DNA of 64,000 nt from Lederbergia graminis (GCF_042655485.1 NZ_JBHSMC010000029.1:124001-188000); one strand, 5' to 3'. Shown: positions 18,806 to 28,962, counted from the stretch's first letter. Notes: generated by a model not told the origin, from the sequence alone. Numbers and translations are program-made.

Positions 18806-18837
18806 ATAACGGTATGGTACTATGACCATGCCGTTAT
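18806..18837 (-). terminator. Terminator of the hem operon
   Basis: ATAACGGCATGGT and its complement form a 13-bp stem (one G-U pair), followed by a T7 tract on the minus strand just downstream of hemL. Confidence 0.88.
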
Positions 18838-18844
18838 GTTGTGA

Positions 18845-20140
18845 TTATTTACTTATTTTTTCAAATGCTCTCTCAGCAGCTGCAATAGTAGCAGCAATAT
18901 CACCATCGGTATGTGCTGTAGATAAAAATAAACCTTCAAATTGGGAAGGAGGCAAAAATACTCCTTCGTAAGCCATTTCGCGATAATATTTAGAGAATAG
19001 TTCTAAATCAGATGTTTTCGCTTGCTCATAATTGTATACATCTTCATTTGTGAAGAAAATACCAATCATAGATCCAGCACGATTAATCGTATGAGGAATA
19101 TTATACTTATTTGCTGCAGCTCTCAACCCAGCTTCTAATTCGTCTGCTTTTCTAATAAAATCGTCATACGATTCCGGGGTTAATTGACTAAGTGTTTCAT
19201 AACCCGCTGTCATTGCTAATGGATTTCCTGATAATGTACCTGCTTGATAGATTGGTCCGCTTGGAGCAATCTTTTCCATAATTTCTGCCTTACCACCGTA
19301 TGCACCAACTGGTAGTCCCCCACCTATTACTTTGCCTAAACAAGTAATATCAGGTGTTATTCCAAAATAACCTTGTGCACAATTGTAACCAACACGGAAC
19401 CCTGTCATTACTTCATCAAAAATGAGTAATGATCCATATTCGTTCGTAATGTCTCGTAAACCTTGCAAAAATCCAGGGCGTGGAGGTACTACTCCCATAT
19501 TACCTGCAACTGGCTCTACAATAATTCCAGCAATATCATCACCATATTGCTCAAAAGCATAACGAACACTTTCCAAATCGTTATATGGAACGGTGATTGT
19601 ATTTTTTGCAATGCCTTCTGGAACACCTGGACTATCAGGTAAACCTAACGTTGCAACACCGGAACCAGCTTTTATTAAGAGAGAATCTCCATGTCCATGG
19701 TAACAGCCTTCAAATTTCATAATTTTATTACGACCAGTGTAACCACGTGCTAATCTAAGTGCACTCATTGTAGCTTCTGTTCCAGATGAAACCATCCTAA
19801 CTATTTCAATGGAAGGGACACGTTCAATAACTAGATTCGCTAGTTTATTTTCCAATAATGTTGGCGCCCCAAAGCTTGTACCATCTTCAGCTACTTTTTT
19901 AATAGCTTCTACGACACGGTCATTTGCATGTCCTAAAATAAGCGGACCCCATGAGAGTACATAATCAATATATTCATTTCCATCAATATCGAAAATGCGG
20001 GAGCCTTTTCCTCTCTCCATAAAAATCGGGTCCATATCTACTGATTTAAAGGCACGTACTGGACTATTAACACCACCAGGCATTAACTTTACAGCTTCTT
20101 GAAATGCTTGTTGAGACTTTTCATATGATCTCAATTTCAT
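18845..20140 (-). CDS. hemL: Glutamate-1-semialdehyde 2,1-aminomutase
   Basis: This PLP enzyme of 431 residues converts glutamate-1-semialdehyde to 5-aminolevulinate. The PLP-binding lysine is in CLGKVIGGGLPVGAYGG (near 268), and the FDEVMTGFRVG block precedes it. It is the last gene of hemAXCDBL and begins 15 bp after hemB. Length and motifs are normal for the family. Confidence 0.97.
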   Translation of the reverse strand: MKLRSYEKSQQAFQEAVKLMPGGVNSPVRAFKSVDMDPIFMERGKGSRIFDIDGNEYIDYVLSWGPLILGHANDRVVEAIKKVAEDGTSFGAPTLLENKLANLVIERVPSIEIVRMVSSGTEATMSALRLARGYTGRNKIMKFEGCYHGHGDSLLIKAGSGVATLGLPDSPGVPEGIAKNTITVPYNDLESVRYAFEQYGDDIAGIIVEPVAGNMGVVPPRPGFLQGLRDITNEYGSLLIFDEVMTGFRVGYNCAQGYFGITPDITCLGKVIGGGLPVGAYGGKAEIMEKIAPSGPIYQAGTLSGNPLAMTAGYETLSQLTPESYDDFIRKADELEAGLRAAANKYNIPHTINRAGSMIGIFFTNEDVYNYEQAKTSDLELFSKYYREMAYEGVFLPPSQFEGLFLSTAHTDGDIAATIAAAERAFEKISK

Positions 20141-20155
20141 TCCTCCGTTCCACTA

Positions 20156-21148
20156 TTATTGTTTAGTATCTTGTAACCATCCTGCTACATCTTTTGCAAA
20201 ATACGTAATAATAAGATCAGCACCTGCACGTTTCATGCTTGTTAACATTTCTAATATGATGGATCGTTCGTCAATCCATCCATTGGCAGCAGCGGCCTTA
20301 ATCATCGCATATTCACCACTAACATTATAAGCAACAATAGGTGCATTAAAATGATTCTTTACATCACGAATAATATCCATATAGGATAGAGCTGGTTTTA
20401 CAATTAAGAAATCTGCTCCTTCTTCTATATCGGACTCAGCTTCACGCAGTGCTTCCATGCGATTTGCAGGATCCATTTGGTATGTTTTACGATCTCCAAA
20501 TTGTGGTGCACTATTTGCTGCGTCACGGAATGGACCATAAAAAGCAGAAGAATATTTAACTGCATAGGACATAATTGGAATATCAATAAAACCGGCTTCA
20601 TCCAGTCCCTTTCTAATCGCTACAACGAATCCATCCATCATATTGGAAGGTGCGATGATATCAGCACCTGCCTCTGCTTGACTCACTGCTGTTTTGACGA
20701 GTAATTCTAGACTTTCATCATTTAACACTGTTCCATTTTCTACGATGCCACAATGACCGTGATCTGTATACTCACATAAACATGTGTCAGCAACAACTAA
20801 CAATTCAGGATAGTGTTTCTTTACTTCTTTCGTTGCTAATTGAACAATACCATGATCATGGAAGGCCCCTGTACCACACTCATCCTTATCGCTTTCATTA
20901 GGAACTCCAAAAAGAATAACAGCTTTGATACCTAATGCTACTATTTCATCCAGTTCAGATTTTAACAAATCTAACGAAATTTGGAATACTCCAGGCATCG
21001 AAGGGACTTCATTTTTTTGATTTTCTCCCTCCACGATAAAAATAGGATAAATAAAATCTTCTGTATGCAAATGCGTTTCACGAACCATAGAGCGAATTGC
21101 TGCAGTTTTTCGTAAACGTCGATGTCTCTTAAATTCTAATGTATTCAA
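20156..21148 (-). CDS. hemB: Porphobilinogen synthase (delta-aminolevulinate dehydratase)
   Basis: The 330-residue TIM-barrel enzyme condenses two 5-aminolevulinate molecules to porphobilinogen. Schiff-base lysines are in YAVKYSSAFYGPFRDA and FLIVKPALSYMDI. The cysteine-rich VADTCLCEYTDHGHCG motif marks the zinc-dependent type. Start is TTG, overlapping the hemD stop by 4 bp, with AAAGGAAG upstream. Confidence 0.97.
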   Translation of the reverse strand: MNTLEFKRHRRLRKTAAIRSMVRETHLHTEDFIYPIFIVEGENQKNEVPSMPGVFQISLDLLKSELDEIVALGIKAVILFGVPNESDKDECGTGAFHDHGIVQLATKEVKKHYPELLVVADTCLCEYTDHGHCGIVENGTVLNDESLELLVKTAVSQAEAGADIIAPSNMMDGFVVAIRKGLDEAGFIDIPIMSYAVKYSSAFYGPFRDAANSAPQFGDRKTYQMDPANRMEALREAESDIEEGADFLIVKPALSYMDIIRDVKNHFNAPIVAYNVSGEYAMIKAAAANGWIDERSIILEMLTSMKRAGADLIITYFAKDVAGWLQDTKQ

Positions 21149-21948
21149 AAAGTATCTTCCTTTCGTTCAAAATACGAACATATGGCGGCAAACATTTCAT
21201 CAATCGTAAAAGTATCTGGACATATATGAACTTTAATACCTGCCTGTTCAATTCTTTGTTTTGTAACAGTTCCAATTGCTGCTACAATTAAAGTTTCTAA
21301 AGCATACGAGAGATGGTGCTGCTGAACAATTTTCAAAAAGTGATTGAATGTGGATGGGCTTGTAAAAGCAGCAACATTAATCAGTTCATTTTTTAATAGT
21401 TGAGTTAATTTCCCAACATTTGCAGTTGGATAAAATGTCTCATATATAATCCATTCATCTGCACGAATTCCTTGTGTTCGAAATCGTTCCGCTATTACAG
21501 TACTAGCTAAATTCCCTTTGGCAATTAATACCTTTTTAGGTTGCTCGTCAAGAGGATCAAATTCATTAGCAAATGCCTCTGCAGTATAAACATTAGGCAT
21601 AAAATGTGATGCAATATGGTATCGTTCTAGCGCTTCCTTCGTCTTTTCTCCCACTACCGCAAACTTAATTTTACCTTCATTAAATAGTTGTTCATTAGGA
21701 TTTTCTTTAAAATGCTGAAAAAAATGATGCACACCGTTTTTACTAGTAAAAATAATCCAATCATATTGGCTAATATTACTCTTATAGTACGACTCATTTA
21801 CATCTTTGTACGCTCGGAAATCAATTAGAGGAACCATGTGCGGAATACCACCAGCATTGGCAACATCCATACAAAATTTCTCTCCTTGCTCACCACCACG
21901 TGTTATTAAAACATGTTGACCTTTTAGGGGTTTGTGCCTTACGGTCAT
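21145..21948 (-). CDS. hemD: Uroporphyrinogen-III synthase
   Basis: The protein has 267 residues and a two-domain HemD fold. It shows VLITRGGEQGEKF near the N-terminus and IIFTSKNGVHHFF, with FTSPSTFNHF in the second half. It closes hydroxymethylbilane with inversion of ring D. Sequence conservation in this family is low, and the position between hemC and hemB confirms the call. It overlaps both neighbours by 4 bp (ATGA type). Confidence 0.93.
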   Translation of the reverse strand: MTVRHKPLKGQHVLITRGGEQGEKFCMDVANAGGIPHMVPLIDFRAYKDVNESYYKSNISQYDWIIFTSKNGVHHFFQHFKENPNEQLFNEGKIKFAVVGEKTKEALERYHIASHFMPNVYTAEAFANEFDPLDEQPKKVLIAKGNLASTVIAERFRTQGIRADEWIIYETFYPTANVGKLTQLLKNELINVAAFTSPSTFNHFLKIVQQHHLSYALETLIVAAIGTVTKQRIEQAGIKVHICPDTFTIDEMFAAICSYFERKEDTF

Positions 21949-22880
21949 TTTTCTAACTCTTCTTTCACCTTGTCTATTAGGTTTTTTGCGCCTTGTTTAC
22001 TTAATATCTCGGCTGCTTCCTCTCCAACTAACCTTGGCTCAGAGCCTGTAACTGTTTCTTTATACACAATTTTACCGTCAGGAGATGCAACAAGTGCAGT
22101 TAACTGTATTTCATCATCTGTAGTTATCGTTCCGTAGCCAGCAATAGGTACTTGGCAGCTACCTTCCATTTTTTCAAGAAATACTCGTTCAGCATCAACC
22201 GCACGTGCAGTTACATTAGAAGTAAGTAATGCTAATTGTTCCAATAATTCTTTATCGTTCTCACGACACTCAATCCCTAATGCTCCTTGACCTATAGCAG
22301 GTAGGCAATCTTCCGGTTCTAAGTATTCTGTTACAATATCTTTACTCCATCCCATTCTTGCAAGTCCTGCTGCCGCCAAAATAATAGCATCATAATCTTC
22401 TGTCTCTAATTTAGATAAACGCGTTTCTATATTTCCACGAATCCACTTAATTTCTAAATCTGGACGTACTGCTAGTATTTGTGCACTTCTACGTAAACTA
22501 CTTGTACCAACTATTGCACCTTTTGGTAAATCTTTTAACTTTATATTTCCTTTAGAAATCAATACGTCGCGTACATCTTCTCTTTCTGGAATACAACCAA
22601 TTGTTAAACCATCAGGTAAAACTGCAGGCATATCCTTCATACTATGTACAGCCATATCAATTTCTCCATCTAAAAGTGCCTGTTCAATCTCTTTAACAAA
22701 CAATCCTTTACCCCCAACTTTTGAGAGGGTGACATCAAGAATTCGATCCCCTTTAGTAACAATCTCCTTAATTTCAAACTCAAAAGGTGCACCTAGTTTT
22801 TCAAGTTGTTCACGCACCCAATTTGTTTGAGTCAATGCAAGCTTACTTCTTCGGGAACCTATAATAATTTTTCTCACCAT
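21945..22880 (-). CDS. hemC: Hydroxymethylbilane synthase (porphobilinogen deaminase)
   Basis: The 311-residue enzyme polymerises four porphobilinogen units on a dipyrromethane cofactor attached to the Cys of EGSCQVPIAGYG. Other family blocks are IIIGSRRSKLALTQTNWV at the N-terminus, AVHSMKDMP and GTSSLRRSAQ. ATG at 22880 follows AGGAGG; the upstream in-frame extension lacks conservation. The final stop overlaps the hemD start. Confidence 0.97.
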   Translation of the reverse strand: MVRKIIIGSRRSKLALTQTNWVREQLEKLGAPFEFEIKEIVTKGDRILDVTLSKVGGKGLFVKEIEQALLDGEIDMAVHSMKDMPAVLPDGLTIGCIPEREDVRDVLISKGNIKLKDLPKGAIVGTSSLRRSAQILAVRPDLEIKWIRGNIETRLSKLETEDYDAIILAAAGLARMGWSKDIVTEYLEPEDCLPAIGQGALGIECRENDKELLEQLALLTSNVTARAVDAERVFLEKMEGSCQVPIAGYGTITTDDEIQLTALVASPDGKIVYKETVTGSEPRLVGEEAAEILSKQGAKNLIDKVKEELEK

Positions 22881-22903
22881 ACATCCTCCTTCGCGACCAT
22901 TTT

Positions 22904-23731
22904 TTACTGATACCATATGTGAAATGTTGATAATCTACTAACTAAGAAAAAATTAACTAAAACAATTAAAAATGCAGCGATATTCCACGTTGCTAAATTT
23001 CTACCATATAGTGATTTCTTAATGCGAAGATACAAAACGATTCCATAAATGATTAAAAGAATAAAGGAACCAATGATTTTCAAATCGTACCACGGTACTA
23101 TTGGTAGTTTTATAAAAGCCCATATTAAGCCAAGAATTAAACTTAACAATAATATTGGGACACCAATCGCATTAAATAAATAGGAAATGTTTTCTAATTT
23201 CGTTAAATCTCCTAAACGCCATATACGTTGCTTCCACTTCTTTTCTTTCAACAGTTTATATTGTAATAAATAAAGAATAGAAAAGACAAAGGATAAAGAA
23301 AATGCACCATATGAAACAATCGCCATTGTAACATGTATGAAAAGTAATTCTGAAATAAGTTGTTCCGCCATTGCTGGTACTTGACTAGGAACAAATGCAT
23401 GAATAGCCATAATGGTAAAGCCAAGTAGATTCGTGAAAAATAGTGTGAACTCCATTTGGACTATACGATGAATAGCAAGGGATAAAGTAATTAATACCCA
23501 TGAATAAAAATAAAGTCCTTCAAATAAGGTTAACACCGGGAATCTGCCTGTCTTGTACATATACAAAAACAAAAAAATTGTTTGAAGTATCCAAACAATT
23601 GAAAGTAGCCAGAAGGCAATTTTGTTTGCCTTCTGATTATGTTCAATGAAATCGAAAAAATATAATAAAGTGGAAAAGGCATAAATGATTAAGACTATTT
23701 CAGGTAACCTAACCATTATTACATCTATCAT
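22904..23731 (-). CDS. hemX: HemX-like cytochrome c assembly-type membrane protein
   Basis: This 275-residue polytopic protein with about eight helices belongs to the CcsA/ResC-like family. The C-terminal part has the conserved PWYDLKIIGSF segment and histidines suited to heme contact. In B. subtilis HemX lowers the cellular amount of HemA, glutamyl-tRNA reductase; it occupies the same second place of the hem operon here. Confidence 0.92.
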   Translation of the reverse strand: MIDVIMVRLPEIVLIIYAFSTLLYFFDFIEHNQKANKIAFWLLSIVWILQTIFLFLYMYKTGRFPVLTLFEGLYFYSWVLITLSLAIHRIVQMEFTLFFTNLLGFTIMAIHAFVPSQVPAMAEQLISELLFIHVTMAIVSYGAFSLSFVFSILYLLQYKLLKEKKWKQRIWRLGDLTKLENISYLFNAIGVPILLLSLILGLIWAFIKLPIVPWYDLKIIGSFILLIIYGIVLYLRIKKSLYGRNLATWNIAAFLIVLVNFFLVSRLSTFHIWYQ

Positions 23732-23744
23732 ATGTCACGTCCTC

Positions 23745-25100
23745 TTACGACTGGAAAGATGGAAGTGAAGTAGATAACTTCTTCTTTGCTTTATCTATTT
23801 TTGTAGTTGATGCTGGTTCAATCTTTCCATCTCTCGTTTCTTCAAGATCAAATATTTGTTTAAAAAGCTCAATTTTCTCTTGTGCATCTTCATGAGATGA
23901 GAATTCCTTTACTTGCAGTATTGGATGTTTGAGAAGTTGATTCACGATACTTTTTGTGTGCTTACTAACCACTTTTCGCTCGCGTTCTGATAAATTAGGT
24001 AGTTTCCGTTCAATACTTTTCATTGTTTCTGCTTGAATCGACAATGCCTTCTCTCGTAAAGAGGCAATTACAGGAACAACACCTAAAGTATTAATCCACT
24101 CTTGGAACTCAAACGTTTCACTTTCAATCATATCCATAATTTTCGCAGCAGCGATTTGACGTTCCTTCATATTAGCTTCTACAACATTCTCTAAATCATC
24201 AATATCATATAGGAAGGCATTTTCTAATTCGCCAATAGCTGGATCCAAATCTCTTGGAACTGCTATATCCATCAAAAAGAGTGGACGTCCTTTACGCATT
24301 TTTTCCATACTAGCAATCATTTCTTTTTTCACAATATAACCATTAGCCCCTGTTGAACTAATGACAATATCTGCTTCTATTAATGCACACTGTAACTCAT
24401 TCAGTGGCTTTGCTGTTCCTGAGAATTGTCCTGCTAATGAATGAGCTTTTTCATATGTTCGATTCACAACAGTAACCTTTGTTGCACCATTTGCATACAG
24501 GTTCTTAATTGCTAGCTCACCCATTTTTCCAGCACCAATGACAAGTACGTGTTTGTCCTGTAAACTTCCAAACACTTTTTTCGCCAATTCTACTGCAGCA
24601 TAACTGACAGAAACTGCATTTGCACCAATATCTGTTTCAGCGTGTGCTCTTTTTGCTAACGTAATAGCTTGTTTCATTAAATGATTGAAAATAGTACCTG
24701 TCGCACCTTTTTCTTGTGCAAGCAAGAAACTATTTCTAACTTGTCCTAAAATTTGCGTTTCCCCTAGGACCATCGAATTCAATCCACAAGTCACTTTGAA
24801 TAGATGATGGGCTGCATCTTCTTGTTCATAAATAAATAAGTATGGAGAAAATTCTTCTTTCTCTATTTTAAACCATTCTGATAAAAACTCTTTAATATAA
24901 TAGCGGCCTGTATGAATCTGATCCACTACAGCGTAAACCTCTGTACGGTTACATGTAGAGACGATTACATTTTCCAAAATGCTTTTTTTCTGTTGCAACG
25001 CGTGCATAGCATCATGTAATTCTGTTTCTGAGAATGCGAGCTGTTCTCTTATTTCAACAGGAGCCGTTTTATAATTTAATCCTACCACAATGATGTGCAT
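23745..25100 (-). CDS. hemA: Glutamyl-tRNA reductase
   Basis: The 451-residue enzyme makes glutamate-1-semialdehyde from Glu-tRNA-Glu using NADPH, the first step of heme synthesis. The nucleophile is Cys50 in STCNRTEVYAV; the NADPH domain has VIGAGKMGELA; a C-terminal dimerisation helix follows. First gene of the hem operon; GGAGGTG lies upstream. The 204-bp gap upstream, divergent from the next gene, must hold its promoter; no regulatory site is clear there. Confidence 0.97.
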   Translation of the reverse strand: MHIIVVGLNYKTAPVEIREQLAFSETELHDAMHALQQKKSILENVIVSTCNRTEVYAVVDQIHTGRYYIKEFLSEWFKIEKEEFSPYLFIYEQEDAAHHLFKVTCGLNSMVLGETQILGQVRNSFLLAQEKGATGTIFNHLMKQAITLAKRAHAETDIGANAVSVSYAAVELAKKVFGSLQDKHVLVIGAGKMGELAIKNLYANGATKVTVVNRTYEKAHSLAGQFSGTAKPLNELQCALIEADIVISSTGANGYIVKKEMIASMEKMRKGRPLFLMDIAVPRDLDPAIGELENAFLYDIDDLENVVEANMKERQIAAAKIMDMIESETFEFQEWINTLGVVPVIASLREKALSIQAETMKSIERKLPNLSERERKVVSKHTKSIVNQLLKHPILQVKEFSSHEDAQEKIELFKQIFDLEETRDGKIEPASTTKIDKAKKKLSTSLPSFQS

Positions 25101-25304
25101 GTAAAAATGGCACCTCCAGTATTAATGCTCGTAGGTATATTATATCATGCCAAGTTATAATAATTCTAAAAAAGATGTGAACAGATAATGAATCCTAAAG
25201 CACGAATATGATATATTTAAAAGGAATAATTTCTATTAAATCAACCTACTGTAACATAACAAATTAAGATTAGAAATACAAGTGGAGCGAAACGAGGAGA
25301 AATA

Positions 25305-25790
25305 ATGAAGAAAAAATCATACTTAACCGGGTGTATCTTTTTATCCTTTGGAATTTACTTTTTACTCCAGCACTATCATATTTCCCTATTTCAGGGCTTT
25401 TACACGTGGCCAACATTACTTATCATCATTGGTCTCGGATTTCTAGTAAATGGTTATGTTGGAAAGGATTATGATTCGATACTACCTGGTGTTATTTTAA
25501 CAGGAATCGGTATTCACTTTCATATTACCAATAATCTACCTGTTTGGCCTGAACACTCCGGTATCTTTCTTCTTCTGATAGCTCTTGGGTTATTATTAAG
25601 GTATGTCAAAACAGGCTCTGGATTATTTTCGGGGATCCTCTTCCTTACCGCTGCAATCTTACTATTATTCTTTGATAAAATTGTCACATGGGCAAATAAT
25701 TTTGGATATAACTTAAGTTTCTTACATAACATCATGCCACTTATATTTATTGGCATCGGGATTTATTTAATCTATAGTAAAAAGAAATAA
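25305..25790 (+). CDS. LiaI/LiaF-type multi-helix membrane protein, function unknown
   Basis: The 161-residue protein has about six hydrophobic segments in two repeated halves, each with the GIYFLLQ / GLGFLVNGY / GIGIYLIYSKK type pattern of the LiaI-LiaF-like transmembrane family (DUF5668). GAGGAGAAATA precedes the ATG. It is transcribed divergently from hemA and ends at a hairpin. Relatives occur with cell-envelope stress systems, but there is no such partner here, so no function is assigned. Confidence 0.8.
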   Translation: MKKKSYLTGCIFLSFGIYFLLQHYHISLFQGFYTWPTLLIIIGLGFLVNGYVGKDYDSILPGVILTGIGIHFHITNNLPVWPEHSGIFLLLIALGLLLRYVKTGSGLFSGILFLTAAILLLFFDKIVTWANNFGYNLSFLHNIMPLIFIGIGIYLIYSKKK

Positions 25791-25819
25791 TATTGTGATA
25801 AAGGAAAAAAGATAAAATT

Positions 25820-25857
25820 AAAACCGAACTATCGTTAACTCTAGATAGTTCGGTTTT
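25820..25857. terminator. Hairpin, first member of the ACCGAACTATC family
   Basis: AAAACCGAACTATC pairs with GATAGTTCGGTTTT. It serves as a terminator for the plus-strand gene before it and is also part of a repeat family also seen at 35930 and 42991. Confidence 0.8.
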
Positions 25858-26000
25858 ATTCTTTCTGCGATATAGTTCTTTCAGGATGGAACTATCCCTT
25901 ATATTAGTTTAAAGTTATCAGCGTAATGTATTTCCATAGCGGTTTTATTAATCTAACATTGTCCGAATTACATTCCAGTTCAAATGGTTTTACGCCATCC
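25858..26000. repeat. Dispersed intergenic repeat, copy 1 (short form)
   Basis: The segment contains GCGTAATGTATTTCCATAGCGG and ends with GTCCGAATTACATTCCAG and TCAAATGG, matching the ends of the copies at 36000-36160 and 43060-43150. The GC-rich palindromic core is missing. Confidence 0.65.
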
Positions 26001-26005
26001 TCACT

Positions 26006-26590
26006 TTATCTTCCCCAATTATTTAAGATTCCCCAAACTTTATCTTTACCTTCACCTGTTTCGGATGAAAACACGATAATTTCATCACCTTTTACAAGGT
26101 CCAGTGTATCCTTAACAACTTTTTTATGTTTATCCCACTTACCACGTGGAATTTTATCTGCTTTTGTAGCAATGACTAAACAAGGAATTTCATAATGTTT
26201 TAAGAAATCATACATCATCACATCATCTTTTGTAGGTGGGTGCCTCAAATCGATAATGAGAAGAACACCATTCAGTTGTTCACGTGATGTAATATATGTC
26301 TCAATCATTTGCCCCCATGCTTCGCGCTCACGTTTAGATACTCTGGCAAATCCATATCCAGGTACATCTACAAAGTAGAGCGCTTCTTCAATCTTATAAA
26401 AATTTAACGTTTGTGTTTTCCCTGGTTTGGAAGATGTTCTAGCCATGCTTTTGCGATTAATCATTTTATTAATAAAGGATGACTTACCTACATTCGATCT
26501 TCCAGCGAGTGCAAATTCCGGAAGACCTTCATCAGGATATTGTTCCGGCTTTACGGCACTTATTACTAATTCAACATTATTTACTTTCAT
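26006..26590 (-). CDS. engB: Ribosome-biogenesis GTPase EngB/YsxC
   Basis: The 194-residue TRAFAC GTPase has the P-loop GRSNVGKSS at 30-38, DVPGYGFA (G3) and TKADK (G4). YsxC is essential in B. subtilis for assembly of the large ribosomal subunit. The gene overlaps the end of lonA by 14 bp, as in Bacillus, so the two are cotranscribed and probably translationally coupled. Confidence 0.97.
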   Translation of the reverse strand: MKVNNVELVISAVKPEQYPDEGLPEFALAGRSNVGKSSFINKMINRKSMARTSSKPGKTQTLNFYKIEEALYFVDVPGYGFARVSKREREAWGQMIETYITSREQLNGVLLIIDLRHPPTKDDVMMYDFLKHYEIPCLVIATKADKIPRGKWDKHKKVVKDTLDLVKGDEIIVFSSETGEGKDKVWGILNNWGR

Positions 26591-28904
26591 TTAATCCACC
26601 TACTAGAGCAGTTCCCAATACTTCGTCCATATGAGAAACTGGAACAAAAGTTAAGTCTTCTCTCACACTTTCTGGAATATCATCTATATCCTTTTCATTA
26701 TCTTTTGGAATAATAATGGTAGTTAGTCCGGCACGATGAGCACTCAAAGACTTCTCTTTAAGTCCACCGATTGGTAATACTCTTCCACGCAAAGTAATTT
26801 CGCCTGTCATACCTACTTCTTTTTTAATCGGTTTCTTCAACAGTGCAGAAACTAATGCAGTAGATATTGTAATCCCAGCAGATGGTCCATCTTTTGGAAC
26901 CGCTCCTTCTGGAACATGTATATGGATATCTGTTTTCTCATGAAAATCTTTTTCAAGCTGAAGTTCATCCGCCTTGGAGCGAACATAACTAAAGGCTGCT
27001 TGAGCTGACTCCTTCATGACATCTCCCAATTTACCTGTCAAGACAAGCTTTCCACTTCCAGGAGACAAAGATACTTCTATTTGTAACGTATCTCCTCCAA
27101 CTGCTGTATATGCAAGTCCTGTAGCTACTCCAATTTGATCTTCGCTTTCTGCTTGACCGTAACTATATTTTTTCTTACCGAGCATTTCTTCCAGTAATGC
27201 TTCCGTTACAATGACACGTTTCTTTTCACCAGAAACAATAATCTTAGCGACTTTCCGGCATATTGCAGCTAACTGACGATCTAGTTCCCTGACACCAGCT
27301 TCACGTGTATAATAACGGACTAAACTTTTAATCGCCTCTGACCGCATTTGTAACTGACTTTTTGTTAAACCATGTTCCTGGATTTGTCGTGGAAGAAGAT
27401 GATCCTTAGCAATATGAATCTTTTCTAGCTCTGTATATCCAGCAATCGTAATAATTTCCATACGATCACGAAGCGGTCCAGGAATAGAAGCCAAATCATT
27501 AGCTGTAGCTAGAAACATTACTTTTGACAAGTCATATGTCTCTTCAATGAAATGATCACTAAATGATTTATTTTGAGCAGGATCCAAAACTTCTAACATT
27601 GCTGAAGAAGGATCACCACGAAAATCATTCGACATTTTATCTATTTCATCTAGTAAAAAAACAGGATTAATCGTTTTTGCTTTTTTCATACCTTGAATAA
27701 TCCTACCTGGCATTGCACCTACATACGTTCTCCTATGACCACGAATTTCGGATTCATCTCGTACTCCACCTAATGAAATACGAACAAAATTACGTCCCAT
27801 AGATTCAGCAATCGACCTAGCAAGGCTGGTTTTACCTACACCAGGTGGACCTACTAGACAAAGAATCGGACTACGAAGTGATTTCGTTAACTTTTGGACA
27901 GCTAAATATTCTAATACGCGCACTTTTACTTTGTCTAGACCATAATGATCACGATCTAATATTTTCTCTGCTTTATGTATATCGATATCATCTACTGTTG
28001 CGGCAGTCCATGGAAGAGAAACGAGCCAGTCTAAGTAATTTCGAATTACTGCACTTTCTGCTGATGTTGCAGGTACCTTTTCATAACGGTCCAATTCTTT
28101 ATAAGCAGCCTTTTCCACGTGTTCAGGCATATTTGCTTTTTTAATCTTTTCCGTTAAGTCTGCAATTTCTCCAGTCTTACCTTCTTTATCTCCGAGCTCT
28201 TTCTGGATGGCTTTCATCTGTTCGCGTAAGTAATATTCTTTTTGCGTTCTTTCCATAGATTGTTTTACACGCTGTCCGATTTTCTTTTCTAAATTTAGGA
28301 CTTCATGTTCATTGTGAATAATCTTAATTACGCTACTTAAACGAACTTTTACATCTACCATTTCCAAAATCTTTTGCTTATCATGTATTTTCAATGGTAA
28401 GTGGGACGTAATGATATCAGCCATTCTGCCAGCTTCTTCAATATCAGCAACGGTTGCTAACGTTTCTGCAGAAATTTTCTTGGATACTTTAATGTATTGT
28501 TCGAAATATTCTAGCATTGTACGCATTAACGCTTGAACTTCTACATCTTGCTCTCTTTTATCTTCATACAACTCTAAATCAACGGATTGATATGAACCTT
28601 GATTAGTAAGAGAAGTCACTTTTGCCCTTGTCAATCCCTCTACTAATACACGAATAGTTCCATTCGGTAACTTCAGCATTTGCTTTACTTTTGTCAATGT
28701 GCCCATTTCATATATATCATCTAATCCAGGTTCATCAACGGCAATATCCTTTTGCGTTGATAAGAACACAATACTATCATTAAGCATAGCTTGTTCTAAC
28801 GCTTGGACAGATTGATCACGCCCTACATCTAAATGTAAAACCATTGTTGGGAATACAAGCATTCCTCTAAGTGGCAACAGAGGCACCTCTGTGCGAATTT
28901 CCAA
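26577..28904 (-). CDS. lonA: ATP-dependent protease LonA
   Basis: The 775-residue protein has an N-terminal substrate-recognition domain, a AAA+ module with GPPGVGKTSLA (about residue 355) and LDEIDKM, and the Ser-Lys protease domain with the catalytic Ser in DGPSAGIT and Lys in GLKEKSLSA. The start is TTG at 28904 with GGAGGTG 6 nt upstream; this gives the same length as B. subtilis LonA and begins right before the conserved VPLLPLRG block. An upstream in-frame ATG would add 23 unconserved residues. No CtsR box is evident upstream. Confidence 0.96.
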   Translation of the reverse strand: MEIRTEVPLLPLRGMLVFPTMVLHLDVGRDQSVQALEQAMLNDSIVFLSTQKDIAVDEPGLDDIYEMGTLTKVKQMLKLPNGTIRVLVEGLTRAKVTSLTNQGSYQSVDLELYEDKREQDVEVQALMRTMLEYFEQYIKVSKKISAETLATVADIEEAGRMADIITSHLPLKIHDKQKILEMVDVKVRLSSVIKIIHNEHEVLNLEKKIGQRVKQSMERTQKEYYLREQMKAIQKELGDKEGKTGEIADLTEKIKKANMPEHVEKAAYKELDRYEKVPATSAESAVIRNYLDWLVSLPWTAATVDDIDIHKAEKILDRDHYGLDKVKVRVLEYLAVQKLTKSLRSPILCLVGPPGVGKTSLARSIAESMGRNFVRISLGGVRDESEIRGHRRTYVGAMPGRIIQGMKKAKTINPVFLLDEIDKMSNDFRGDPSSAMLEVLDPAQNKSFSDHFIEETYDLSKVMFLATANDLASIPGPLRDRMEIITIAGYTELEKIHIAKDHLLPRQIQEHGLTKSQLQMRSEAIKSLVRYYTREAGVRELDRQLAAICRKVAKIIVSGEKKRVIVTEALLEEMLGKKKYSYGQAESEDQIGVATGLAYTAVGGDTLQIEVSLSPGSGKLVLTGKLGDVMKESAQAAFSYVRSKADELQLEKDFHEKTDIHIHVPEGAVPKDGPSAGITISTALVSALLKKPIKKEVGMTGEITLRGRVLPIGGLKEKSLSAHRAGLTTIIIPKDNEKDIDDIPESVREDLTFVPVSHMDEVLGTALVGGLNESK

Positions 28905-28924
28905 ACCTAACACCTCCATATAAA

Positions 28925-28962
28925 AGCGCAAGCGACTTTTTTTATCAGTTACTGCTTGCGCT
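28925..28962. repeat. Hairpin between lonB and lonA
   Basis: A 9-bp perfect inverted repeat, AGCGCAAGC and GCTTGCGCT, separated by about 20 nt, lies just upstream of the lonA ribosome binding site. On the minus strand it is followed by TTTTATAT, so it could be a weak terminator or attenuator for lonB readthrough. Confidence 0.6.
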
